From assembly GCA_018398585.1 (NCBI GenBank), contig JAGTTD010000010.1, positions 20,892,005-20,956,004 of the forward strand: DNA of 64,000 nucleotides. The letters run 5' to 3'. Below the pieces are notes generated by a model. The model worked only from the letters and a program-made list of their open reading frames with translations. It searched no databases and was not told where the DNA came from. A program made the position numbers and the translations under genes. Positions 56,301 to 64,000 of this stretch are shown piece by piece. This DNA is from Simmondsia chinensis (lineage: Eukaryota; Streptophyta; Magnoliopsida; Caryophyllales; Simmondsiaceae). How positions within the stretch are numbered: position 1 is the stretch's first letter; each line of letters opens with the position of its first letter.

Positions 56301-58574
56301 TTTTACATATTAACTCATCAATCTCTTGCATGAATTTAAATAAGAAAAGAGTTTTGAAGATTCATGGTTTTCACTTAGACCACACAAATTACGTTAATCT
56401 ATCTCTAGCATTCGCTCAATTTGTGGTGTTTATCACTTTAGCAATCTTCATAAATCTCCTCTCAGACTCATTATGAATCATGATAGGCTTTGAATGGTAA
56501 TCAAGCATTCAAAACTCATCAAGAACAATAATAAACACTCAAACAACGCAATAAACAAACTTTGCATACGTTGAATTAGAAAAAGAGCGTATATTACAAC
56601 TTAGGCTACATCGTAGCCTTGGAAAAACTAAATTAGTTCATGGTAGACATAATATAAAGCAAAACTAAGACAAAATCCATGAACTTAAAGAAGAAAAGGG
56701 TAGAAAAGAACTTGAAATTAAAAAATTACAAATCAAAGTCTTTCTTTTCTGTTTCTTCCATCCTTCTAACCTATACTTATGTGTTTTGTCTTTAGAATTG
56801 GATGCCTCAACACTTCCTTTCCACACCTATTTATAGTACTAAGGATGCCAATTACATAAAATTATAAAAAAAAAAAAAAAACATGAACTTGCTCCTTATT
56901 TGCTTACTTTGCCGCCCATCTTTACTTTATGTTGCGACTTGCTACTTTTTGTAAATTTTCCTCTTTTCAACCATGCAAAGCTTAGCAAATTGATGCAAGT
57001 TGCTTGTTTCTTGATGTGTTCAATGTATTCTTGCTTTTGATTTGCTTGTTTTGCCACCCAAAGTTGCAAATTGCAACAAGTTGTTCATATTCTTGTTCTT
57101 TTTTCTTTGGCCATTGGTTTTGGTGTAGTTTGCCCATTTTTGCTTTTGTTTTATGTATCTTGCTTCCATTTGTTGATGTTGATGATAAAACCCAGCAAGA
57201 ATTAGCATAAAATGAGTGTTTTTGCAAGGAAATAACAATAGGAGCGAAAAAGAGCAAAAGCGATAAAAATTAGATGTAAAATGGTTAGTAATTGAACCTA
57301 AATGATATGAATAATTATATACTAAATTGAACTTATCATATGCCATTATTATGTAACAACTAGCAAATTTTTGTACATAGAGATGGATCACGGCGTGCAT
57401 GTGATGATAGTTAGCTATGATGGAGGAAGCATGTTGAGTGATGGTTCCATAGTGTTTATTTTGAATCCTATGCAGATTGTTATCTGGTTCATCATTCCAG
57501 CATCAAGGAGTCCACGAACTGATCACAACAACAACGCTCTTGCTCTCATTGTTCTGATTCAGTATATTCCGAGATTGTACCTGATTTTCCCGTTGAGTTC
57601 CCAAATTATAAAGGCGACTGGAGTTGTCACAAAGACTGCTTGGGCAGGGGCTGCGTACAATCTTCTGTTGTACATGTTGGCTAGTCATGTATGTATTATC
57701 TGATTGGTTTAGCAATGCGTGACTTTTGTCTTGCTCACCCTGTTTCTTGCTTGAATGTGTTGCAGAACACACATATGCATGTGTGGCCCTTGAACATGCT
57801 TGGGCTTTCATGCGTTTGTTGAGAAAGTAAGAGCAAAATAAGTCATCTCAATAGTTATTACTCCTCTGATGTTGCAGAGGATGCTTTTGTTTAAATAATA
57901 ACTCAGAGAACATGCTAATTGTCTTGTAGTTGGTTGAGACAAAATTGAGGGAGAGAAATGAAAAAAGACAAGAATAGAAAGATAAAGGAGATGGGGTCGC
58001 AGGGAGATGGTTAACAATGCCACTTGCTTAAATGACATCTTGAATGTAAATAAACGGAAGGGACATATGATAGTTAATTTGACCGTGATAAAATTACTAA
58101 TGCATAGTTTTAGGAGAAAGTGCTTGGTGGAAACGATTCTACAGTGAAATTTCTGCGTTCTTTTCAAACTATTGAGTTGTGGAGGTATTAAATTGATCTT
58201 TAAATAGCATCCCTTCTCTTCTTCTTACTTCTTCTCAGATAGATGTGTTTGAGAACCTTCATTCTTTTCCAGGTCCTTGGGGCAGCATGGTATTTACTAT
58301 CAATTGAACGTTATACTCATTGCTGGAAGTCAGAATGCAGAAAAGAAGCTGGCCCTCCCAAGTGCTTGCTGCATTATTTAGATTGTAATGTTTTTAACAG
58401 TCCGGGTCGTGTTACTTGGGCAAATACTACCAGCGTGTTCAATAACTGTGATCCGAGCCAAGATATTGACTTCCAGTATGGTATATTTCAGAATGCAGTG
58501 GTTAAAAATGTCGTCACCACCAATTTCATCAGAAAATACTTCTATTGCTTATGGTGGGGCTTGCAACAACTAAG
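47376..58574 (+). CDS. Cyclic nucleotide-gated ion channel (CNGC), exons 1-4, 3' part beyond window
   Basis: Plasma-membrane, calmodulin-regulated cation channel family of plants. Exons: 47,376-47,404, 47,511-48,075, 57,476-57,688 and 58,273-58,574, all with GT-AG introns and an intact frame of 369 codons. The ATG at 47,376 is chosen because its frame (MELKKEKLV) joins exon 2 (RFYSGGKND); the ATG at 47,369 does not. Segments seen: KILDPGS before S1 (VFIVSCLVALFIDPLYFF), S2 (VTLFRTIADLFYLLHVFIKF), S3 (DFIIDLIATLPLPQ), S4 (IVLIQYIPRLYLIFPLS), S5 (GAAYNLLLYMLASHVLGAAW) and the pore approach (FYCLWWGLQQL). The selectivity filter, cyclic-nucleotide and calmodulin sites are in missing exons. The N-terminus resembles group III (CNGC14-18). 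Whether the gene is complete downstream of element H is unknown. Confidence 0.9.
49860..50660 (+). repeat. Possible LTR-like remnant in CNGC intron 2
   Basis: Repeated AGCTCGAGG words (50,090-50,200), a CCTGTAAATACCATGCC box near 50,364 and a CT-rich stretch after it resemble promoter and leader of Tat-type LTRs. No termini, partner copy or internal domain found, so this is tentative. Confidence 0.3.
50792..52250 (+). pseudogene. Pentatricopeptide repeat (PPR) protein pseudogene inside CNGC intron 2
   Basis: ATG at 50,792 (MKRPHHQKPSSL) opens a P-class PPR protein with an N-terminal basic part, then PPR units such as HSFYAWNLAADLLGKNAIFD, DRDIVCLNSLLSAICRGGK and DLHTYNKLFLVLIKGRQLIE. A frameshift near 51,336, stops at 51,637 and 51,934, another near 52,042 and a probable deletion of about 17 codons near 51,030 break it. 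Homology continues past 52,100. PPR proteins act in organellar RNA processing. The copy has no introns, which is normal for PPR genes, so retroposition cannot be inferred. Confidence 0.85.
52415..52695 (+). mobile_element. RTE/TS-type SINE-like sequence S3
   Basis: The shared 3' domain GGGGGTCCTTGGAAACAGTC, then GGTAAGGCTGCATACATCC and GAGGCACTGGGTC, ends in TATTGTTGTTATTG. The T/GC-rich upstream stretch with GTTGCTTTATTGCTATCGC belongs to the same repeat type. Same family as S1, S2 and S4. Borders at the left are approximate. Confidence 0.75.
53565..55839 (-). mobile_element. Short non-LTR retroposon with 11-bp target duplication, interrupted by an LTR
   Basis: TTGACTTCCTC flanks both ends (53,565-53,575 and 55,829-55,839). 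A T22 run at 53,576-53,597 is the poly(A) tail on the minus strand. Without the LTR at 54,498-54,943 the body is about 1.8 kb. The minus strand encodes broken Gly/Pro-rich frames (55,767-55,339, 55,335-54,913, 54,223-53,759) resembling the tail of plant L1 ORF1. No endonuclease or RT is present. Either a non-autonomous L1 derivative or a processed retrocopy. Confidence 0.75.
54498..54957 (+). repeat. LTR plus primer binding site of an E-type element, inside the short retroposon
   Basis: TGTTATGACCTGGGAATCC to GGGACATGACA (54,498-54,943), followed two bases later by TGGTATCAGAGC (54,946-54,957). The start resembles the LTR of E, and a CT-rich leader lies at 54,830-54,905. Only the primer site remains of the internal part and no second LTR follows, so the rest was deleted. 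Confidence 0.8.
55937..57338 (-). repeat. Solo LTR of the G family in CNGC intron 2
   Basis: 1.4 kb, on the minus strand from TGATAAGTTCAATTTAG to CACATCA, matching the split LTR of G. Flanks TATCC (55,932-55,936) and TATGC (57,339-57,343) are a 5-bp duplication with one mismatch. No internal sequence, so it arose by LTR-LTR recombination. Confidence 0.87.
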
Positions 58575-58625
58575 GTACTGCTTCAAACAGATTTAGGACT
58601 CATATAGTGGGCTTACAATTCTTGT

Positions 58626-58822
58626 ACATTTTTTGCATGTTCAACCACCACCACCTCCTCCAGTGCCTCATAGAGGCTCTTGCCACTATAGGGTTTGGGA
58701 GGTAAGATGTATGTAGCCTTACTCCTATAGGGTGTTACCCTGAAGGAAGGCTGTTTCTGAAGGGCCCCCAACCTTAAAAAGAAAAAAGGAAAAGAAGGAA
58801 TTTGGACATTCTTCGCATGTTC
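58626..58822 (-). mobile_element. SINE-like insertion S4 in the intron after CNGC exon 4
   Basis: The body (58,643-58,805) contains the shared 3' domain in reverse, CCAGTGCCTCATAGAGGC to GGCTGTTTCTGAAGG. Flanks ACATTTTTTGCATGTTC (58,626-58,642) and ACATTCTTCGCATGTTC (58,806-58,822) agree at 15 of 17 bases. Confidence 0.8.
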
Positions 58823-58902
58823 ATTCAAAATTTTTCTTTCTGCACTTTGCATTTGCTGTTGTAGCAAATTTTTTAGTAAGAGTAATGCCAATAGTGACAA
58901 TA

Positions 58903-59242
58903 TGTTAAGATCGAGATTGAATCTTGATCTTAACAAAAGGAGAAGAGAGTAAGGGATGAGAAAGAATTGAAGGTAGATGAGAAGATAGAGAGAGAATAAG
59001 ATGAGAAGAGAAGTTTATGTCAAAGAGATAGGTAAGTTTCATTGAATACCTCAAAATTACACAAGATCACTCTATATAAAGGAAAATTGAAACAAGCCTT
59101 CAAAATTCCAAGCTTAAACTAAACTCCTGCCAAAACAACTACCGGGAGCCTCCCTAACTAACTTTGACGCCAAAAGGCTAATTCAAACTTGGCTTACACA
59201 TAAGTGATTTATTACACCAAAATATCAAAGGAAAACGTAACA
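58903..59242 (-). repeat. 3' LTR of element H
   Basis: 340 bp; TGTTACGTTTTCC to GATCTTAACA on the minus strand. The tRNA-primed end is out of the window. The LTR contains a near-palindrome at 58,903-58,934 (GTTAAGATC ... GATCTTAAC), also seen in the LTRs of B and F. Confidence 0.88.
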
Positions 59243-59249
59243 ATCCCCT

Positions 59250-59787
59250 CCCCTTACAACATTCTTGTCCTCAAGAATGAAAAGAAGGAAATTGACTCAA
59301 CAAAAACTTCTTTTCTTCCCCAGTAGAGAACGCTTCATCCAAGTTGCTCCAAGTGACTCGCAGTTGCTGAACTCTGCTACCTGTTGCTGCTGTTGATCCT
59401 TCTTCGACTATTGCAGCAGGTTGTAACTTCATAAGGCCATTGGAGCCTACATCTGGAGGTGTTAAGGAGGACTGGTGACCAGCTTGGACCTGTCTTTTAA
59501 GAAGGGAAACATGAAAAACTGGGTGTATGTAAGAATCGGTTGGCAGTTCCAATTTGTAAGCAACCTTGCCAATTCTTTCCAACACCTTGTAAGGACCAAA
59601 AAATCTGGCACAAAGCTTGACATTTTTCCTTACTGCTGCCGTGGATTGTCTATGAGGCTGCAATTTCAGATATACCATGTCTCCTACCTCAAAATTTTGA
59701 TCAATTCTTTTCTTATCAGCATACCACTTCATCTGGGACTGAGATTCAGTGAGATTGAGCTTCAGCTGGTGCAGGACATGTTCCCTT
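59250..59787 (-). pseudogene. Integrase C-terminal domain and degenerate chromodomain of H
   Basis: The frame has NFEVGDMVYLKLQPHRQST, KLCARFFGPYKVLERIGKVA and HPVFHVSLLKRQV, then a linker and VTWSNLDEAFSTGEEKKFLL, a weak chromodomain (expected VxWxxLPxxxATWE). It is cut from the core by a TAG near 59,788. Confidence 0.85.
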
Positions 59788-59789
59788 TG

Positions 59790-61317
59790 CTACAACATAT
59801 CAGCTGCCACACTCCAATTAGACCCAACCCCTTGCAATCTAAAAGGAGAAGGGGGATCATAACCATATAAGGCCTTGAATGGAGAAATGCCCAAGGAAGT
59901 GTGAAAATGAGTATTATACCAATACTCAGCCAAAGAGAGCCATCTACCCCACACCTTAGGATGATTAAATACCATGCTCCTGAGGTATTGTTCAATGCAT
60001 TGATTAACCCTCTCCGTTTGTCCATCGGTTTGAGGGTGATATGAAGAACTCATGGCCAAGGTTGTTCCCAAAAGCCAAACAATTCCGTCCAAAAGCGACT
60101 TGTGACTCCCTACCTGAAACGATGGATTGAGGCAATCCATGAAGCTTGTAGATGTTGTCCAAGAACACACGAGCTAATTTTTCTGCAGTGACAGGCCGAG
60201 CCAAGGCAATGAAGTGTCCAGATTTGGTGAACCGATCCACCACAACCCAAATCACCTCTTTTCCTTCTGACTTAGGTAATCCTTCGATGAAATCCATGCT
60301 TATGTGCTGCCATATGCCCTCAGGAACAAGGAGGGGCTGGAGTAATCCTTGGTATCTATGATCACCAAGCTTGGTTTGTTGACAAACCTCACAGCTTTGC
60401 ACCAGATTAGTCACTTCCTTCATTCTGGGCCAGCTAAAATGAAGCCTCAACCTCTGATAAGTTCCCTCTATACCAGAGTGACCTCCCCATGAAGAATCGT
60501 GAGCTGAATTAATGATCTGGTGCCTGAGATCAGTGGAGCTACCAATATACAATTTCCCCTGAATTCTGATAATTCCCCGGGTAACAAATGTACAAGCAAC
60601 CCGATTGTCGGTCCTACCCACACTAGCAGCAGCTATACATTCCTGAGCAAAGGGATCATTCTCATAGGACTGATGTAATTCTTCCATCCATGCAGGAGAA
60701 ATCAAAGAAATAGCTCCAAGGGAACCCTGTTCATGGCCCTCAAACTTGTGTGACAGTGCATCCGCAGCCCAGTTCTCCTTGCCTTTTCTGTACTCGATAT
60801 CATAGTTCAGTCCCAACATCTTCAACAACCCTTTCCTCTGTATCCTTGTGATAATCTTTTGCTCTAATAAGTGTTTAAGACTTTGATGATCAGTCTTAAT
60901 GATGAAGTGATGCCCATCTAAGTAATGTCTCCACTTATCAACCGCAAGCAAAATGGCAAGGTACTCTTTCTCATATGTGGAAAAAGCTTTATGTTTTGCA
61001 CTCAAAGCTTGGCTAAGGTAAGCTATAGGCCTCCCCCCTTGAGACAGAACTGCTCCAATACCACTTCCACTAGCATCTGTCTCCAAAATGAAACTTGAAG
61101 AGAAATCCGGCATAGCTAAAACTAGTGCTCGGCACATTGCAGATTTGAGAACATCAAAGGCCTTTTGAGCATCTTCCGACCATTTGAAGGAGTCGTTTTT
61201 AAGCAAATCTATTAGGGGCTTAGCTAAGGCACCATATCTAGCTATAAACTTGCGGTAATAGCCAGTTAACCCCAAAAAACCCCCCTCAATTGCTTCAATG
61301 AGACCGGAACAGCCCAA
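59790..61317 (-). pseudogene. RNase H and integrase core of H
   Basis: A 437-residue frame from 61,317 has LTGYYRKFI, the RNase H blocks (LETDASGSGIGAVLSQGG, YEKEYLAILLAVDKWRHYLD), the HHCC domain (HDSSWGGHSG ... CEVCQQTK) and the integrase start ([24 protein letters not shown]). The frame changes near 60,110. The next frame (60,170-59,790) has SSYHPQTDGQTERVNQCIEQ with the catalytic Glu and YGYDPPSPFRLQG. Confidence 0.92.
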
Positions 61318-62818
61318 TCCTTCATAGCTTGGACCTTTGAGGGATCGGTGGCAACTCCATCAGAAGAGATCACATGGCCGAGGTATTCTAGATGTGTTTG
61401 AGCAAATGAACACTTGGACAGCTTAGCAAACCATTTATGCTTATGCATGAGCAAAAATACCTCTCTCAAATGCTTCAAGTGTTCCTCAAAAGATGCACTG
61501 TAAATGAGAATGTCATCGAAGAAGACCAAAACAAATTTCCTAAGAAATTGTTTGAAAACATCATTCATGAGAGCCTGGAATGTAGCAGGTGCGTTGGTCA
61601 AGCCAAATGGCATAACCACAAACTCAAAATGTCCATGATGCGTCCGGAATGCAGTCTTATACACATCGGGCTCACTAACTCTGATCTGATGGTAACCTTG
61701 CTGTAGGTCCAGCTTGGAAAAAACTTGAGCCCCATACAACTCATCCAACAAATCATCTATAACTGGTATGGGAAACTTGTCCTTCACAGCCATAGAGTTA
61801 AGCTGCCTATAATCAATACACATGCGTGCTGTACCATCTTTTTTCTTCATAAGTATGACCGGAGAAGCAAAAGGACTATGACTAACTTGTATGAAGTTAG
61901 TCTTAAGCAATTCATCCACTTGTTTCTCTATCTCAGTTCTGTGAGCATGAGGATGTCTATAGGGTCTGATCTTCACGGGTTCTGCCCCCTCCTTGAGAGG
62001 AATCTCATGATCGAAACTCCTTTTAGGAGGTAATGACTTAGGCACTTCGAAAACGTCTTCAAATTCAGCTACCAAGTTCTGCACCTCAGGCTCTGTAATG
62101 GCAGTTAGTTCTACTGATGCAATGGCAAACAATTGGCCCACCCATTGATAAGCACAACCTTGAAGGCCCTTCTTGAGCTTACTGCCCTTTATGACTTGCA
62201 AATGAGCTGGTTCAGCAATTCCGTGCAGTGTGACTTTGGATCCTTGAACATCAAATGACACCGAGAGGTTTGCATAATCAAACAATACCGGACTATAGGA
62301 TCTCATCCAATCCACCCCAAGCACCATGTCACACCCTCCCAAAGGAAGGATTCTAAAGTCATAGCTGAACTTACGGTCTTGCATCAACCAAGAGAATCCT
62401 TGGCATTTGTTCTGTGTGGTCACTGTCTTCCCATCAGCAACTGTAACTGCAAGCGGGTGAGTTTTGATCACCTCATGACCCACTTTCTTGACAACTTTGG
62501 GATCTATGAAGCTATGAGTACTCCCACTATCAATGAGAATGATAATGGATCTCTTACCAGCTGTTCCTCTAATCCAGATTGTACTATGAGCCCCATGACC
62601 AGTAAGAGCCTTAACTGAAATCTCAATCGCAGCATCATCTAGGCTTTGCACACTTTCCTGATCAGACTCAGTATCCTCATCCGCAATTTCTACTTCATCA
62701 AGGTGTTCATCAGCATTAGTACCTTCCACAGCCATGAGGAACTTGGGATTGCACCTGTGACCAAACTGATAAGGCTGATTACAACGAAAGCACAACTTCT
62801 GCTGCGGTTTGTCCTCTC
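61266..62818 (-). pseudogene. Protease and reverse transcriptase of H
   Basis: A 509-residue open frame. The zinc knuckle CFRCNQPYQFGHRC is followed by the protease with LIDSGSTHSFIDPKVV and the C-terminal DMVLGVDW. RT follows with [47 protein letters not shown], the catalytic FFDDILIYS and LEYLGHVIS. Both active sites are intact. The frame ends near 61,290 in an A6/C6 run where a one-base change shifts it against RNase H. Confidence 0.93.
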
Positions 62819-62819
62819 C

Positions 62820-63990
62820 TCAGTTAGATCTGTTTCTGCTCGAATTCTGCTGAAATCTAGAGGTACTTCCACGAGGTCTAGAAGTCTCACCTGCTGTTAT
62901 GACCGTGGTTTCATAGAGTTTTGCTTTAGAAAAAGCTGTGGACAAATCAATAGGATCAACGGCCTTAACTAAGTTCTTCAACTTAGGCTTCAAACCACTT
63001 ATGAAAGCTGACACATAGTATGATTCAGATGCTTCTATTTCAGTCACAATGCTAGCTCGAAGATTCTCGAACCTAGTCATGTACTCCTTGACAGTTGAAT
63101 CTTGCTTCACTTTATTAAATTTATCCACAATATCACTATCATCCTCATCACTATATCGAGCACATAAGGCCTTGGCAAATTCATACCAAGAAATGGAAGG
63201 TCTACTTCTAATCAAGCTATAGAACCACACTTCATGATCACCAAGCAAGTACACAGCCGCAATTTGCACCTTTTCGGATTCATCAATTTGATGAAAAAGG
63301 AAATAACGCTCACACCTTCTCAGCCATGAATGAGGTTGCTTACCATCAAATGCATCGATCTGTAATCTCGGCTGTCTGTGGTTGTTGCTTCGACTATTGG
63401 ATGATTCCTCATTGCTGCCAGATCGTGGAGGTTGCCAAGAATCAGGTGGCCTGTCCAGATGACCAACACTGACTCCCTGATCTCTGAAGGTAGGATCCAT
63501 TCCTGCTGTCCGACCCTCTGCAACTTCAGTCCAGTTTGAATGTCGAGGTCGATCTTGCTCACTGCGCTCAGGTCTTTCAGGAATAACTGCCTCTTGAGAC
63601 CCAACCGGAACTCCCTCATCACGAATTAATGTTTCAGCTCTCACAGAAGTACCAGCCTGAAGCACACTAGCTGGTATCAAGGGATCCGGAACCAATGGAA
63701 AACTGTTCCCGAATCTCAGCTAATTTCACATCCAACTGCTGTAATTCACGATCAAACCTCATTGCATTCTTCTCCTCCAGCTCTTGTGTCTGTCGTGTGA
63801 GTTGATCCGAGAATTTCAGTTCGACCTGTTGAGATCGTTGCTCCAATTTCTCCTCCCATTGCTGCTAAAACATCTGAATTGACTCCACTTGCGATACCTT
63901 GAGTCGATCAATCATGTATTCACCCCAAGCCTTAAATTGATTCTCCAAAACATTCTTTGTAACAACCTCCTGATCTGCAGGATCATTGCC
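62820..63990 (-). pseudogene. Gag of H
   Basis: Frame 63,695-62,820 encodes a linker, then PRLQIDAFDGKQPHSWLRRC, YLLGDHEVWFYSLIRSRPSI and VDKFNKVKQDSTVKEYMTRFENLRA, the capsid-like core. It stops at a TGA just before the zinc knuckle, in the same frame as the downstream polyprotein. Upstream, 63,990-63,700 encodes a Gln/Glu-rich coiled coil with one TAG, in a shifted frame. The gag start is outside the window. Confidence 0.88.
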
Positions 63991-64000
63991 ACCAATTGCT

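Larger units (their letters stand above)
48076..57475 (+). other. Intron 2 of the CNGC gene, 9.4 kb, loaded with insertions
   Basis: Bounded by CAG|GTATGT and TGCAG|ATTG and phase 0. It contains the PPR pseudogene, an RTE-type SINE, a short retroposon with its own LTR insertion, and a solo LTR. From 48,100 to 49,860 I see no gene. The 128-codon minus frame at 49,129-49,515 has no recognisable feature. Confidence 0.85.
58903..64000 (-). mobile_element. Chromovirus element H, 5' end beyond window
   Basis: 3' LTR 58,903-59,242, polypurine tract right of it, then integrase, RNase H, RT, protease and gag in minus-strand order up to the window edge. It is the best preserved gypsy copy: only a few lesions break it (TAG near 59,788, frame change near 60,110, frame change near 61,290, TGA near 62,818, frame change near 63,700 and a TAG near 63,868). 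CAATA (58,898-58,902) is the visible half of its target duplication. It lies in the intron after CNGC exon 4. Confidence 0.92.

Overview
This is a repeat-dense stretch of a eudicot plant nuclear genome. The evidence is Ty3/gypsy elements primed by initiator tRNA-Met, a Ty1/copia remnant, plant L1-type LINE sequence, tRNA- and RTE-type SINEs, a hAT element, and one spliced plant gene, a cyclic nucleotide-gated channel (CNGC). The family or species cannot be fixed from the sequence alone.

Left part (1-24,600) is a four-level nest. The oldest host is D, a minus-strand Tat-lineage gypsy element (gag 23.3-22.1 kb and 17.04-16.4 kb, protease about 16.3-15.6 kb, RT 15.1-14.3 kb, 5' LTR region 23.35-24.6 kb). 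Chromovirus B (right end 14,271) sits in D's RT/RNase H region, chromovirus A (right end 10,431) sits in B's integrase, and plus-strand chromovirus C (2547-8174, complete, target duplication GATCT) sits in A's protease. Separately, D's gag is interrupted by E (about 17.1-22.05 kb), a rearranged non-autonomous LTR element. E carries a frame of about 950 codons broken only by TAA/TAG codons.

Middle part (24,600-36,873) is a second nest. G is an Athila/Tat-like plus-strand remnant with three tandem repeats of about 97 bp before its 3' LTR. That LTR is split by F (27,678-35,708), a non-autonomous LTR element carrying a PTB-like RRM. F is split by a hAT-like element (about 29,967-33,822), which holds two SINE-like copies with their own target duplications.

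From 36.9 to 46.6 kb lie a D-family LTR piece in opposite orientation, a decayed copia pol fragment, a 5S rRNA fragment fused to a 5'-truncated L1 LINE, AT-rich DNA, and a tRNA-type SINE with a 16-bp target duplication.

The right part is the CNGC gene (plus strand, group III-like). Four exons run from 47,376 to 58,574 and the rest lies beyond the window. Its second intron is 9.4 kb and holds a PPR pseudogene, an RTE-type SINE, a short minus-strand retroposon with 11-bp duplications (itself hit by an LTR), and a solo LTR of the G family. The following intron contains chromovirus H (58,903 to beyond 64,000), the best preserved element.

Elements A, B, E, F and H share LTR termini, the tRNA-Met binding site and, where visible, the sequence just before the 3' LTR. 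This suggests that the coding-incapable E and F were mobilised by the A/B/H chromoviruses. The E/F family is the best candidate here for something poorly described.
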